This document shows positions 25,657 through 35,530 of a DNA stretch of 64,000 nt, in pieces (position 1 is the first letter of the stretch; each line of letters opens with the position of its first letter). The stretch lies in assembly GCF_001303895.1 (NCBI RefSeq), contig NZ_LJSD01000038.1, positions 55,594-119,593 on the forward strand, read 5' to 3'. The stretch is from Mesorhizobium sp. 1M-11 (GTDB taxonomy: Bacteria > Pseudomonadota > Alphaproteobacteria > Rhizobiales > Rhizobiaceae). Both the position numbers and the translations under genes were made by a program. The notes below the pieces were generated by a model. The model was not told where the DNA came from. It saw only the letters and a list, made by a program, of their open reading frames with translations, and searched no databases.

Positions 25657-26505
25657 ATGAAGATGCATCGTCTCTATGTTTTGCCGACGCTCCTGATCAA
25701 CATCGTCATCATCGCGATACCCGCGATGATGACGATCGTGCTGGCCTTCTTTCAATGGGATGGCATCGGCGCCCCGGTCTTCGTCGGCCTGGACAACTTC
25801 CGTGATCTGTGGACCGACGGCGTGTTCTGGACGGCGCTGACGAACAACGTCATCTGGACGGTGATCTTTCTCACCGTGCCGATCGCGATGGGATTGCTGG
25901 CGGCCACAATGATGCTGGTTGCCCGACGAGGCTCGACCTTCTTCCAGGTTGTCTACTTTCTGCCCGTCATCATTGCGACGGCGATCACCGCGCGGGTCTG
26001 GCAAGGGATGATCTATTCGCCGGTCACCGGTGTCGCCGGTCTCCTGCAGCGCCTGGGCCTTGAAGCCACCAATCCGCTGACGGAAACGTCAACCGCGCTC
26101 TATGGCATCGCCACCGTCGACCTGTGGCATTGGTGGGGCTTTCTGTGCGTGATCTTCTTCGCGGCGCTTCGGCAGGTTCCGGCCGAGCAGATCGAAGCGG
26201 CGCGGGTTGAGGGCGCGACTTTCTTCCAGACCATACGCTACGTGCTTTTGCCCGGGATTCGCCCCACCATCACGTTGATGATGATCATGACGGTCATCTG
26301 GTCCTTCCTGGTTTTCGACTTCGTCTACATTCTGACCCAGGGCGGCCCAGCCTATTCGTCGGAGGTTCTGTCGACCTTCGCTTACCGTTCAGCCTTCTAC
26401 GATCTTGCAGTCGGCAAGGCAGCCGCGATCTCGGTTGTCATCAGCCTCTTCGGGCTGGCGGCGACCATCTTCTACATCCGTGTCCAGGCCAGGGAATTCG
26501 ACTGA
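25657..26505 (+). CDS. CUT1 ABC transporter permease 1 (MalF type)
   Basis: 282 residues from ATG 25657 (25663 also possible); the frame open from 25594 covers the stem-loop and is rejected. Six membrane helices starting LYVLPTLLINIVIIAIPAMMTIVLAFFQWDG. EAA loop around EQIEAARVEGATFFQTIRYVLLPGIRPT. Overlaps the second permease by one base (TGATG). Confidence 0.92.
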   Translation: MKMHRLYVLPTLLINIVIIAIPAMMTIVLAFFQWDGIGAPVFVGLDNFRDLWTDGVFWTALTNNVIWTVIFLTVPIAMGLLAATMMLVARRGSTFFQVVYFLPVIIATAITARVWQGMIYSPVTGVAGLLQRLGLEATNPLTETSTALYGIATVDLWHWWGFLCVIFFAALRQVPAEQIEAARVEGATFFQTIRYVLLPGIRPTITLMMIMTVIWSFLVFDFVYILTQGGPAYSSEVLSTFAYRSAFYDLAVGKAAAISVVISLFGLAATIFYIRVQAREFD

Positions 26506-27338
26506 TGAACCTCACGGAAAGTCGCCTGACCCTGACGCTGGTCTATGTCGCGCTCGCGGCACTTCTGATCGTCGCGTTGTTCCCGATCGTCCTTCTGGTG
26601 CTCAATTCGGTGAAGCCATCCGCCGAGATCGTGCAAAATCCCCTCGCATGGCCTTCACAATTGCGCTGGGATAACTTTGCGCGGGCCTGGAGCGATGCCC
26701 GTTTCGGACAAACGCTGTGGAACTCGGCCGTGCTCACCTGCATGACGATCGTGCTCGTTTGCACGACCGGTTCGCTGACGGCCTATGTTCTCGCCCGACG
26801 CAAGATCAAGACCTGGAAGATCCTGACCTTCTATCTGCTCGCCACCACGACGGCGCCCATCCAGCTCTTCCTGTTTCCGCTGTATTTCGGCTTTGCCCAG
26901 CTGGGCCTCATCAACAACCCGGTGGCGGTGTCGTTCATCTACACCGCCGTCTATTCCCCTTTCGCGATCATGCTGCTCCGGACCTATTTCCTTGCAGTGC
27001 CACGCGAACTCGAAGAGGCCGCGCTGATCGACGGCGCAACCCACTGGCAGATTTTCAGCCGTGTCTTCCTGCCGATCGTTTCGCCTGGAATTCTTACCGT
27101 GGCGCTGATCATAGGCCTCTACTCCTGGAACGAGTTCCTGATTGCCACGACTTTCCTGCAGGAGCAGGACCGGCTGACCGCCGTCGTCTCGTTCTTCCTT
27201 CTGTCCGGCCAGTACAGCTCCGACTGGGGCGTGATCATGGCCGCCGCACTGATCATCATCCTACCCATCGTGATCCTCTTCATCTTGCTGCAACGCCGTT
27301 TCATCGAAGGCATGGCCGGCGGATCGGTGAAGGGCTGA
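26505..27338 (+). CDS. CUT1 ABC transporter permease 2 (MalG type)
   Basis: 277 residues with six membrane helices. EAA loop reads PRELEEAALIDGATHWQIFSRVFLPIVSPGI, contacting the ATPase. It pairs with permease 1 as heterodimer. Followed after 13 bp by the ADP-ribosylglycohydrolase-fold gene. Confidence 0.93.
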   Translation: MNLTESRLTLTLVYVALAALLIVALFPIVLLVLNSVKPSAEIVQNPLAWPSQLRWDNFARAWSDARFGQTLWNSAVLTCMTIVLVCTTGSLTAYVLARRKIKTWKILTFYLLATTTAPIQLFLFPLYFGFAQLGLINNPVAVSFIYTAVYSPFAIMLLRTYFLAVPRELEEAALIDGATHWQIFSRVFLPIVSPGILTVALIIGLYSWNEFLIATTFLQEQDRLTAVVSFFLLSGQYSSDWGVIMAAALIIILPIVILFILLQRRFIEGMAGGSVKG

Positions 27339-27351
27339 CAAGGAGCTATTC

Positions 27352-29442
27352 ATGCCAATTCCCGCAGACTATCTGAACCGTGTCTATGCCGGCGTTCTCG
27401 GCAAACTGATTGGTGTTTACCTTGGCCGGCCGTTCGAGAACTGGCGCTACCGGGATATACTCGAAAAGCTCGGTCCCATCACCTACTACGTCCACGATCG
27501 GCTGGGACAGCCGCTGGTTGTTACCGACGACGATGTCGCAGGCACCTTCGCATTCCCCCGTGCCCTGGACGACTATGGCATCTCCGCGGATTTGTCGTCG
27601 GAGGATATCGGCCGCGCCTGGCTCAACTACATCATCGAAGAACGTTCCATCCTGTGGTGGGGCGGTGCCGGCAATTCCACCGAACATACCGCGTGGCTCA
27701 ATCTCGTGCGGGGCATTCCCGCGCCGAAATCCGGCTCGATTGCAACGAATGGTCTGACGGTCGCGGAGCAGATCGGCGCTCAGATTTTCATCGACGGCTG
27801 GGCGCTCGTCTCGCCGGGCAATCCAGCTCAGGCAGCAAAGCTTGCGCGTGCCGCAGGCTCCGTCAGCCACGATGGAGAGGCTGTGAACGCAGCGGTTCTG
27901 TGGGCGGCGATGGAGGCGGAAGCCTTCGTCAGCAACGATGTCGATCATCTGCTCGACACCGGCCTTTCCTTTATCGCGAAGGATTGTCTGATCGCAAAGC
28001 TTGTCGCCGACATCCGCAAATGGGCGTCAGGCAATGAAGACTGGGAAGCGACGCGCCAGAAGATCGAGGACAATTACGGCTACGACAAATATCCGGGAAA
28101 CTGTCATGTCGTGCCGAACCACGCGCTTATGGTCATGGCGCTGCTCCACGCTCCGCAAGACTTCCAGCGCGGTCAGATGATCGTCAACACGTCGGGCTGG
28201 GATACCGATTGCAATGCCGGCAATCTCGGTTGCCTCCACGGCATCATGCTCGGTCTCGAGGGGCTTGAAGCCGGACCGGACTGGCGTGGGCCGGTAGCCG
28301 ACCGGCTCTTCATCTCGACCGCGGACGGCGGACGCTCGATCACCGATGCCGTCGAGATTGCGATATGGCTGGCAAATCTCGGGCGCAAGCTGGCGGGCGC
28401 GGCGACACTGCCCCCGCCGAAAGGCGGCGCGCAATTCCATTTCTCCCTGCCGGGCTCGGTACAGGGCTTCCGGCCACAGAAGGATCAGACATGTCTCGAC
28501 ACCGTCAGCGTCCGCGGCACAGGAGAGGCACTGGCGATTGATTTCTCCGCCCTGGCGCCTGGCAGGGTGGCTGCTGTCACCACCGCGGTCTTTACGCCAC
28601 CGGAGGTGAAGGGCATGCGGACCTACGATCTGGTCGCCAGTCCGCGCATCCACACCGGTCAGGCTCTCAAAGCGACACTGCGCGCCGATGCCAACAACCG
28701 TGGCGCCGTCGAGGCAAGACTGCGCATCCGCCACTATGATGGCAATGACGGGCTGGTCGAGATCGACATGCCCAACCCGGTCCTGCTGTTGCCGGGTCGC
28801 TCCGGCGAGTTGTCCTGGAGGGTTCCGGAGACGGGATTTCAGCCCATCGCGGAAGTGGGCATCGTGCTTGCGAGCCCGGAAGGCCGATGCGACGGCCGCG
28901 TTCTTGTCGAAAAGCTGAACTGGGACGCTTGTCCTGACGTCACGTTCCGCCGGCCGGCCGGTACCGGCGACTTCTGGCATAGAGCCTGGGTCAGCAATGT
29001 CAGCGTGTTTTCCAAGCACTTCCCGCAGGATTTCCGCATCAGCCAGAACCATGGCGAGGGTCTGATCCTGCAGGGCACGCGCGACTGGACCGACTATGCG
29101 GTGGAGGCGGACCTGATGCTGCACCTCGGCCGATATGGTGGTCTGGTTATTCGAGCTCAGGGACAGCGCCGCTATTATGCGGCGCGCGTAACCCGCGACG
29201 GTGAACTGCAGATCGTTCGCCGCAGAGACGAGCACGAAGATGTGCTCACGGCCGTTCCCCTGCATGTCCCGTTCGAAAAGGCCTTCACGATGATTGTCTC
29301 CGCGAAGGGAAATCGGTTGCGGGTCGAACTGGGCGGAACCGTGGCCGAAATTGTCGATGATGCTTTTGCCGGCGGCGCGGCCGGCATGGTCATCCACGAG
29401 GGGGCGCTCTCGGCAACCCGCATCCGCATCCGTCCGGCATAG
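27352..29442 (+). CDS. ADP-ribosylglycohydrolase-fold enzyme with C-terminal beta-sandwich domains
   Basis: 696 residues, more than twice a simple ADP-ribosylglycohydrolase. Residues ~1-350 carry the fold: [19 protein letters not shown], metal-binding TDDDVAGTF (~62-70) and [15 protein letters not shown] (~283-297), so the two-metal site looks complete. Residues ~360-530 form a beta-rich, galactose-binding-like part, and ~530-696 a concanavalin/LamG-like sandwich ([23 protein letters not shown]...[19 protein letters not shown]). No signal peptide, so it acts in the cytoplasm. It is placed between permease and ATPase genes of a LacI-controlled sugar importer, so it most likely hydrolyses an N- or O-glycosidic bond in the imported compound rather than de-ADP-ribosylating proteins. 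Substrate is inferred, not known. Confidence 0.82.
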   Translation: MPIPADYLNRVYAGVLGKLIGVYLGRPFENWRYRDILEKLGPITYYVHDRLGQPLVVTDDDVAGTFAFPRALDDYGISADLSSEDIGRAWLNYIIEERSILWWGGAGNSTEHTAWLNLVRGIPAPKSGSIATNGLTVAEQIGAQIFIDGWALVSPGNPAQAAKLARAAGSVSHDGEAVNAAVLWAAMEAEAFVSNDVDHLLDTGLSFIAKDCLIAKLVADIRKWASGNEDWEATRQKIEDNYGYDKYPGNCHVVPNHALMVMALLHAPQDFQRGQMIVNTSGWDTDCNAGNLGCLHGIMLGLEGLEAGPDWRGPVADRLFISTADGGRSITDAVEIAIWLANLGRKLAGAATLPPPKGGAQFHFSLPGSVQGFRPQKDQTCLDTVSVRGTGEALAIDFSALAPGRVAAVTTAVFTPPEVKGMRTYDLVASPRIHTGQALKATLRADANNRGAVEARLRIRHYDGNDGLVEIDMPNPVLLLPGRSGELSWRVPETGFQPIAEVGIVLASPEGRCDGRVLVEKLNWDACPDVTFRRPAGTGDFWHRAWVSNVSVFSKHFPQDFRISQNHGEGLILQGTRDWTDYAVEADLMLHLGRYGGLVIRAQGQRRYYAARVTRDGELQIVRRRDEHEDVLTAVPLHVPFEKAFTMIVSAKGNRLRVELGGTVAEIVDDAFAGGAAGMVIHEGALSATRIRIRPA

Positions 29443-29453
29443 GAGTGGCAGCC

Positions 29454-30512
29454 ATGGCGAACGTCTCGATCGACAAGATCGTCAAGCGGTATAGCGGCGT
29501 GCAGGTCATCCACGTCATCGATGCCGAAATCAACGATGGCGAGTTCGTGGTTCTCGTTGGTCCTTCCGGCTGCGGGAAATCGACCTTGCTGAGGATGATT
29601 GCGGGTCTTGAGGAGATTTCGGACGGCCGGATCTCGATCGGCGGCAAAGTGGTCAATGACATGCCGCCAAAGAGCCGCGACATCTCGATGGTTTTCCAGA
29701 ATTACGCTCTTTATCCGCATATGACGGTCGAAGAGAACATGGCGTTCTCGCTGACGCTTGCCGGCGCGGACAAGCAGGAAAAGAGGCGCAAGGTCAGGGA
29801 GGTGGCGGAAATACTCGGGCTCACCGACTTGCTCACCCGCAAGCCGAAAGCGCTCTCGGGAGGACAGCGACAGCGTGTCGCCATGGGACGCTCCATCGTG
29901 CGCAACCCGCAGGTTTTCCTTTTCGATGAACCGCTTTCCAACCTCGACGCCAAGCTCAGGGTCCAGATGCGCGGCGAAATCAAGTCACTGCATTGCAGGC
30001 TTCGCACGACGATGGTTTACGTCACCCATGATCAGATCGAGGCCATGACGATGGCGGATCGTATCGTGGTCATGCAGGGCGGGCATATCGAGCAGATCGG
30101 CACGCCGCTGGAGCTCTATGATCGGCCGGCCAACGCTTTCGTGGCGCAGTTCATCGGCTCGCCCGCCATGAACCTGTTCCCCGCAACCGCCAAGGGAGGC
30201 GTCCTTGTTCTGGATGACGGCAGCCGGACCGGACTGAATGCCCCCGTCGGATTGTCCGACGGCCACAGGGTGCTTGTCGGCAAGCGCCCTGAGGAAATTC
30301 GCCTGTCACCCCAGGGACCGCTGAAGGCTGTCGTCCGAAATGTCGAGCCCACCGGCTCGGAAACATTTGTCGAAATGGAATTGGGCAAACAGCTGGTTTC
30401 GGTGGTGTTGCGTGAGCGGCCGGATTTCACGGTTGGGATGGAGCGGTCGCTCGAGCTCGACCACGGCGCCGTTCATGTCTTTGATCACGAGAACGGAACG
30501 AGGATCGGGTGA
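29454..30512 (+). CDS. CUT1 ABC transporter ATP-binding protein (UgpC/MalK type)
   Basis: 352 residues from ATG 29454, five bases after AGGAGTGG. Walker [10 protein letters not shown], signature LSGGQRQR, Walker B VFLFDEP and the H-loop (VTHDQIEAM) are intact; the C-terminal ~115 residues are the OB-fold regulatory domain of the MalK group ([10 protein letters not shown]). Last gene of the LacI-SBP-permease-permease-hydrolase-ATPase operon. Confidence 0.94.
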   Translation: MANVSIDKIVKRYSGVQVIHVIDAEINDGEFVVLVGPSGCGKSTLLRMIAGLEEISDGRISIGGKVVNDMPPKSRDISMVFQNYALYPHMTVEENMAFSLTLAGADKQEKRRKVREVAEILGLTDLLTRKPKALSGGQRQRVAMGRSIVRNPQVFLFDEPLSNLDAKLRVQMRGEIKSLHCRLRTTMVYVTHDQIEAMTMADRIVVMQGGHIEQIGTPLELYDRPANAFVAQFIGSPAMNLFPATAKGGVLVLDDGSRTGLNAPVGLSDGHRVLVGKRPEEIRLSPQGPLKAVVRNVEPTGSETFVEMELGKQLVSVVLRERPDFTVGMERSLELDHGAVHVFDHENGTRIG

Positions 30513-30600
30513 GAACCGGGATGGGGACGGCCAACGCGTTGCTTTCGGCCGACGCCCATCGTTCGCCTATGGCGCAAGCTATGACGGCGCGGGAAAATCC

Positions 30601-32271
30601 CTACTGCCGCTCCGCAGCGCTTTCCTCCCGCACCTTCTTGAATTCCGAGCCATCATGCCAATCCGGCCATTTGTCCGAATTGGCGAGCTCCGACCCCATC
30701 TTGTAGACCAGGCCGACATCTTCGGCGACGCCGGAGAGATCCCAGTCGGCGCTCCATTCGTCGGCCGGCTGGTGATAGCGTTCGGCGACGTATGTCTTGT
30801 ACCACGCCTCGCCGCCCTCCTTGCCGCCTTTGACAAGGTCCCTGGCCCCATCCAGGCCGAACGACATGGCAGGGACACCTGCCTTGGCGAATGAGAAATG
30901 GTCGGAGCGGTAGAACAGCCCAGCCTCCGGCTTGGGATCGGGCGTGAACACGCGGCCTTCCGCCTTGGCGTAGCTGGCGACCTCGTCCTCGAGGCTGACA
31001 TCGCCATTGCCGAACGGGCTGATGTTTTTGGCGCGGCCGTTGGTGGTCAGTGCATCGAAATTCAGCACCGCGGCGGTCTTCGGCAGCGGATAGAGCGGGT
31101 TCGCGGCATAATACATCGATCCGAGCAGTCCGGTCTCTTCCGAGGTGACCGACAGGAAGACGACCGAGCGCGCCGGTGGCGGCGCCTTGGCCTGCAGGCG
31201 GGCCACTTCCAGCAGGGAAGCAAGGCCGGTGCCGTTGTCGACGGCGCCGTTGTAGATCTTGTCGCCTTTCGCATCCGGCTCACCGACGCCGAGATGGTCC
31301 CAATGCGCGGAATAGATCACCGCCTCGTCCGCCTGCTTCTTGCCGGGCACGAAGCCGATCACATTGTTGGTGACGATCTTGTCGTGCTTGGCGTTGAAGG
31401 CGACCGAAAGCGTTGCGCCTTCCAGAGGCACCGGCGAGAAGTCGCGCGTCTGCGCCTTGGTCTTCAGTGCGTCGAAATCCTGGCCGGCATTCTTGAACAG
31501 CTCGACCGCGACATCGTGCTGGATCCAGCCCTTCAGCGGAACATGCACGCCGGCATTGTTGTCGCGGATGATGTCGAACTGATCGTCGGTGAACGAGTTC
31601 TTGACCGTCGCCCAGCCATAGGCGGCCGGCGCGGTCTCGTGCACGATCAGCAGGCCGAGTGCGCCCTGGCGGGCGGCCTCCTCATATTTGTAGGTCCATC
31701 GCCCATAATAGGTCATGGCCTTGCCGCCGAAATCGCCCTTGCCGGTTTCGAAATCCGGATCGTTGATCAGCACGACGCCGATCTTGCCCTTCAGGTCGAC
31801 ACCCTTGAAATCGTCCCATTTGCGCTCGGGCGCGCTGACGCCATAGCCCAGGAAGACCAGCGGAGCGTTCTCGATGGCGATCTTGGTGTCGTCGGTCTGA
31901 GCGGGCAGGATCGCGACGTCCTCGCCCTGCTTCAGGGTTTTTGGCGCTTGCTTGCCCTCGCCCAGCGTCGCCGTCACCGGACCGTCGAAGGACGACTTGA
32001 TCAGCGGCACGGCCTGCGTCCAGCCGCGCTTGCCGTCGTCGCCCTTGTCGCCGCCCGGCTGCAAGCCGGCCGCTTCGAACTGCTCGGACAGATATTTGAC
32101 GGTCTTCTTCTCGCCTTCGGTGGCGATGCCGCGTCCTTCGAATTCGTCCGACGCCAGCACCTTCACATGGTCGGAAAGGCGCTTCTCGTCCACCTTTTCC
32201 TGCGCCTGCGCGTAACCCACCGGGATGGATACCATCGCCAGCACGAAAGCCGATCTCACAATTTTTGACAT
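30601..32271 (-). CDS. Secreted M28-family zinc aminopeptidase with PA domain
   Basis: 556 residues from ATG 32271; the signal peptide ends VGYAQAQ. A protease-associated insert covers ~130-280. Di-zinc ligands are visible: H in SAHWDHLG, D in NGAVDNGTG, EE in TSEETGLLGS (catalytic base plus ligand), D in NFDALTTNG and H in RSDHFSFAKAGVP. It would remove N-terminal amino acids from peptides in the periplasm or outside. Convergent with the sugar ABC operon, monocistronic. Confidence 0.92.
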   Translation of the reverse strand: MSKIVRSAFVLAMVSIPVGYAQAQEKVDEKRLSDHVKVLASDEFEGRGIATEGEKKTVKYLSEQFEAAGLQPGGDKGDDGKRGWTQAVPLIKSSFDGPVTATLGEGKQAPKTLKQGEDVAILPAQTDDTKIAIENAPLVFLGYGVSAPERKWDDFKGVDLKGKIGVVLINDPDFETGKGDFGGKAMTYYGRWTYKYEEAARQGALGLLIVHETAPAAYGWATVKNSFTDDQFDIIRDNNAGVHVPLKGWIQHDVAVELFKNAGQDFDALKTKAQTRDFSPVPLEGATLSVAFNAKHDKIVTNNVIGFVPGKKQADEAVIYSAHWDHLGVGEPDAKGDKIYNGAVDNGTGLASLLEVARLQAKAPPPARSVVFLSVTSEETGLLGSMYYAANPLYPLPKTAAVLNFDALTTNGRAKNISPFGNGDVSLEDEVASYAKAEGRVFTPDPKPEAGLFYRSDHFSFAKAGVPAMSFGLDGARDLVKGGKEGGEAWYKTYVAERYHQPADEWSADWDLSGVAEDVGLVYKMGSELANSDKWPDWHDGSEFKKVREESAAERQ

Positions 32272-32504
32272 GTCATCCTCGATGAGCTTCTCGCCAAGTG
32301 CCCCCAAAGCGTCGCCCATCGCGGGACGATGGTTTCATCTTCGTGCAAGTCAGTCGATAAAATAGGATTGGACCAGACGGACCGGCCGATCACCACCGTA
32401 CCGCTTCCGCCGCTCATCCGGTCGACCGCGTCTGCCGAAGCCTGGCGACATGACGGCAGGAATGCGCCCGCGCAACATGGGAACAAACGCGGGCGCCGCC
32501 GCCA

Positions 32505-33554
32505 TCAGGTCGCTTCGAGCACCATGTTGAGCGGGCTCTCGGCGGCCCTGCGAACCCTGGTGAAGCCGCCGGAGCGGATCACCTCGGCCAGCCGTTTCTC
32601 TCCCGCCTGCGCGCCGAGCGCGAGGCCGGTCTCCTGTGCCAGCGAGGTGGGAACGCAGATCATCGTCGAAGCCGAGTAGTAGAGCCGTCCGACCGGGTTG
32701 ATGTTGTCCTCCAGCGTGTCGCCGGCCATCGGCTCGACCACCATCCAGGTGCCGCCGTCTTTCAACGCCCGTCTGATATGCGCCGCCGCTTCCGCGGGAT
32801 CGCCCATGTCATGCAGGCAGTCGAAGCAGGTGACCAGGTCGAAATCCCGTCCGGCGAAGTCCTGCGCCCTGCCGACCTCGAAGCTCACATTGGTCACAGC
32901 ATGCGCCCTCGCATGAGCGGTCGCCGCGGCGATCGAAGCCGGATGGAAATCGTAACCGGTGAAGCGCGACTTGGGGAAGGCTTGCGCCATGAGGATCGTT
33001 GACAGGCCGTGTCCGCAGCCGACATCGGCGACCTTCGCGCCGGCCTTCAGCCTGTCGACCACCCCGTCGAGCGCAGGCAGCCATTCCTGGACGAGCGCAT
33101 TCACGTAACCGGGACGGAACAGCCGTGCCACCGCGCAGAACATGCAGCCGGCCTGATCGCCCCATGCGACGCCCCGCCCGGTCTTGAAGGCGGACTGGAC
33201 CTTCGCCTGGTTCTCGACCATCGCCGCGGCAGTATCGAACGCGCCGATCAGGTTGACTGGACTGTCGGGCTCGGCGAAGACGAAGGCCTGTTCCGGCGTC
33301 AGGGAGAACGTCCCGCGCTCATAATGCACGTAGCCCGAGGCCGTTTGCGCCGACAGCCATTCGCGCACGTAGCGGGGTGCGCATGCCGACGCTTCGGCGA
33401 GTTCTTCGGCCGTTGCCGGTCCGGTCCGCTTCAAGGCCGCGTACAGGCCAAGCGCGTCTCCGATCCGCACCAGCGGCACGCTGACGGCTCCGCCAAGATC
33501 GCCAAGGACGCGGCCGACGAGCTCATTGAGGACGGTTTCGTTGAGTTGTGTCAT
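32505..33554 (-). CDS. SAM-dependent methyltransferase with winged-helix N-terminus
   Basis: 349 residues from ATG 33554: AAGGAGGAG sits 6-7 bases upstream, whereas ATG 33560 would be too close. Residues ~1-100 form a winged-helix dimerisation domain (GDALGLYAALKRTGPATAEELAEASACAPRYVREWLSAQTASGYV); the C-terminal Rossmann domain has VADVGCGHGLSTILMAQAFP (motif I), FDLVTCFDCLHDMGDP (motif IV region) and GGTWMVVEPMAGD. The class contains small-molecule O/N-methyltransferases; substrate unknown. Downstream of the hydrolase-LuxR gene by 145 bp, same direction. Confidence 0.87.
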   Translation of the reverse strand: MTQLNETVLNELVGRVLGDLGGAVSVPLVRIGDALGLYAALKRTGPATAEELAEASACAPRYVREWLSAQTASGYVHYERGTFSLTPEQAFVFAEPDSPVNLIGAFDTAAAMVENQAKVQSAFKTGRGVAWGDQAGCMFCAVARLFRPGYVNALVQEWLPALDGVVDRLKAGAKVADVGCGHGLSTILMAQAFPKSRFTGYDFHPASIAAATAHARAHAVTNVSFEVGRAQDFAGRDFDLVTCFDCLHDMGDPAEAAAHIRRALKDGGTWMVVEPMAGDTLEDNINPVGRLYYSASTMICVPTSLAQETGLALGAQAGEKRLAEVIRSGGFTRVRRAAESPLNMVLEAT

Positions 33555-33699
33555 GTCCATGCTCCTCCTTGTTTGCCGTCCAAGGATGAGACATACCATG
33601 GCGCAGGACATGAGGCGGCAGTCCCGCACGAGGACAAAAATCCGGTTACGTGGAGAGGCAGATGTCCCTGGTGGAGGGCCATCCCAGCCTCCGGGACGG

Positions 33700-34764
33700 T
33701 CACTCCCTGCCGGACAGCGTCATGATGATGGCCTGGGACCGGCTGTGCACACCGAGCTTGCTGAAGATCGCGGACAACTGGTTGCGGATGGTCTTGACGC
33801 TCTTGCCGAGCCGTTGTGCGATGGTCCGGTTGTCGAGCCCCTCGGCAACGAGATCCAGTATGGCTGCTTCGGCGGCCGTCAGGCCGGCTTCGCGGATTGC
33901 GCGCGCATGTTCCGGACGATCCCGGCCGAGGAAAGTGGAAAGTTCGGCCTGGAACGCGGCCCATGCCGGCTCGCTCGGCAACAGCACATGGTTCTTGCTC
34001 TCCAGCGGCACGAAGCGCGCGCCCGGTATGGTGGCGGCAAGCCTGCGGCCTTCCTCGAAAGGCACGCGCATGTCGAAACGGCTATGCGCGATCAAGGTGG
34101 GGACGCGCAGCCCGGATGCGAGGTCCAGCACGTCGATACCTTGCATGTGCCAAAGCAGTTGCGCGGCGACGTCGGCCGTTGCCGTCACCTTCTCGAGGTC
34201 GCCCCACCAGCGGTGCTGCTCGGGTGTCCCGTCCGGTATGAACAGGTTGGTGAAGAACTGGCAGAATGCCGGATTGTCGCGCCCCCAGCCGATGCGAACG
34301 AAGTTGACGAGCGTCTCTGCCTCCAGCCGCTCGGCCTCCGTCCGCGCCCGAACCCGGGCGCCCTGGCTGTAAGCATTCAGGAGGACCAGATGCGATACAC
34401 GCTCCGGGTGCCGCATCGCAAAGGCGAGGGCGAGGGCGCCGCCTTGCGAAAGGCCGAGGAGGACGAAGCGAGGCTCCTCGATCGAAGCGGCCACTGCGTC
34501 CATGTCCGCGTGCCATGCTTCTACGGACAGGTCGGCGACATGCCTGTCCGACAACCCGCAGCCGCGAGGGTCGTAGCGCACAAATCGATTGTGCGCCGAA
34601 AGAGCCTGAAGCCACGGCCGCCAGATCGGGCTTTCGAGATCGTAGTCGACATGGCTCAGCCAGTGCGCCGCCCGCAGGATCACCTGTCCCGTTCCGCACG
34701 ACGCAACGGCGATACGGGCGCCGTCGGCCGAGGTGCAGAACCGGATGCTCTGGCTGAGCTTCAT
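33700..34764 (-). CDS. Alpha/beta-hydrolase fused to LuxR-type DNA-binding domain
   Basis: 354 residues from ATG 34764. Residues ~1-265 form an alpha/beta hydrolase with nucleophile motif GLSQGG, preceding RYDPRGCGLS (oxyanion region), an acid in HSRFDMRVPFEEG and catalytic histidine in ESKNHVLLPSEPAW. The C-terminal ~65 residues are a LuxR HTH (LTAAEAAILDLVAEGLDNRTIAQRLGKSVKTIRNQLSAIFSKLGVHSRSQAI). With a plausible triad, it may bind or hydrolyse a small molecule and switch transcription, possibly of the adjacent methyltransferase gene. Both genes read leftward. Confidence 0.88.
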   Translation of the reverse strand: MKLSQSIRFCTSADGARIAVASCGTGQVILRAAHWLSHVDYDLESPIWRPWLQALSAHNRFVRYDPRGCGLSDRHVADLSVEAWHADMDAVAASIEEPRFVLLGLSQGGALALAFAMRHPERVSHLVLLNAYSQGARVRARTEAERLEAETLVNFVRIGWGRDNPAFCQFFTNLFIPDGTPEQHRWWGDLEKVTATADVAAQLLWHMQGIDVLDLASGLRVPTLIAHSRFDMRVPFEEGRRLAATIPGARFVPLESKNHVLLPSEPAWAAFQAELSTFLGRDRPEHARAIREAGLTAAEAAILDLVAEGLDNRTIAQRLGKSVKTIRNQLSAIFSKLGVHSRSQAIIMTLSGRE

Positions 34765-34933
34765 GGCCGGATGATATCGCAGCGGAAGATCGGGCCACAA
34801 GTTGATCTGATGACGGATCAGACCGGTGCCCGCATCATAAAACGGGCTACGCCTGATGATCGTGGAAGAAGCCGTTCGTCCGCGTCGTTACACCGACCCG
34901 CGCCGGGCCACGCATGATCGGCTTCGCCTCCGA

Positions 34934-35530
34934 TCATTCCACCGTCTGCAGCACCGCGGCTGCGATCGTGTCGACGTCCGGTGGCACCCGTTTCGCTCTT
35001 CCAGGGTCGTAAAGATCGAGCACCGTCACGGTCAGGTCGATCAGCCCGTCGATATCGATCTGCCTGGAGCCCAGCGATATGTCGCCGAGCATCCGTTCAA
35101 GCACATCCGCCTCGACCCGCTCTGCCTCCAATTCGGCCGCCTTGACGCGCTCGCGCAGAAGAAGTGCCCGTGGCTGGGATGCGAGCCAGTCGTGGGACTT
35201 CATCGCGCGCCTCACCTCCCGCAACGGCCGGATCGCCGTCTCGCGCCAGACGCGGCAGTTCTCGTCGAACGCCCGGATCTGTTCCGGATCCGGAACGCGC
35301 CCGCAGACGCCGCCGTACAGCACCGCCAGCATCAGCGGAATGTCCAACCCGTGGGCGTCCTGCAATCGAAGACAGGCCGGGGCGACATCGGGACGGGCAT
35401 AGACGCCGAGCATGAATGCCCAGAGATCGAGCGGCGCCTTGTCGTTGTCGGCCTTTTCCACGCTGGCCCCCTGGCTTGTCAGTTGAACGGCCTCGTTCGG
35501 CCAGGCTGGAGAAAGCAGCCTTTCACTCAT
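34934..35530 (-). CDS. TIGR02444-like protein coupled to ubiX
   Basis: 198 residues. Residues ~34-80 (LDLWAFMLGVYARPDVAPACLRLQDAHGLDIPLMLAVLYGGVCGRV) match the small TIGR02444 family, all-helical proteins of unknown function. The start overlaps the ubiX stop (ATGA), so it is translated with UbiX and UbiD. In known UbiD-type decarboxylase operons the third subunit is a small VdcD-like protein; this is not that family. It may be an accessory to prenyl-FMN maturation or decarboxylase assembly; this is inference. Confidence 0.75.
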   Translation of the reverse strand: MSERLLSPAWPNEAVQLTSQGASVEKADNDKAPLDLWAFMLGVYARPDVAPACLRLQDAHGLDIPLMLAVLYGGVCGRVPDPEQIRAFDENCRVWRETAIRPLREVRRAMKSHDWLASQPRALLLRERVKAAELEAERVEADVLERMLGDISLGSRQIDIDGLIDLTVTVLDLYDPGRAKRVPPDVDTIAAAVLQTVE

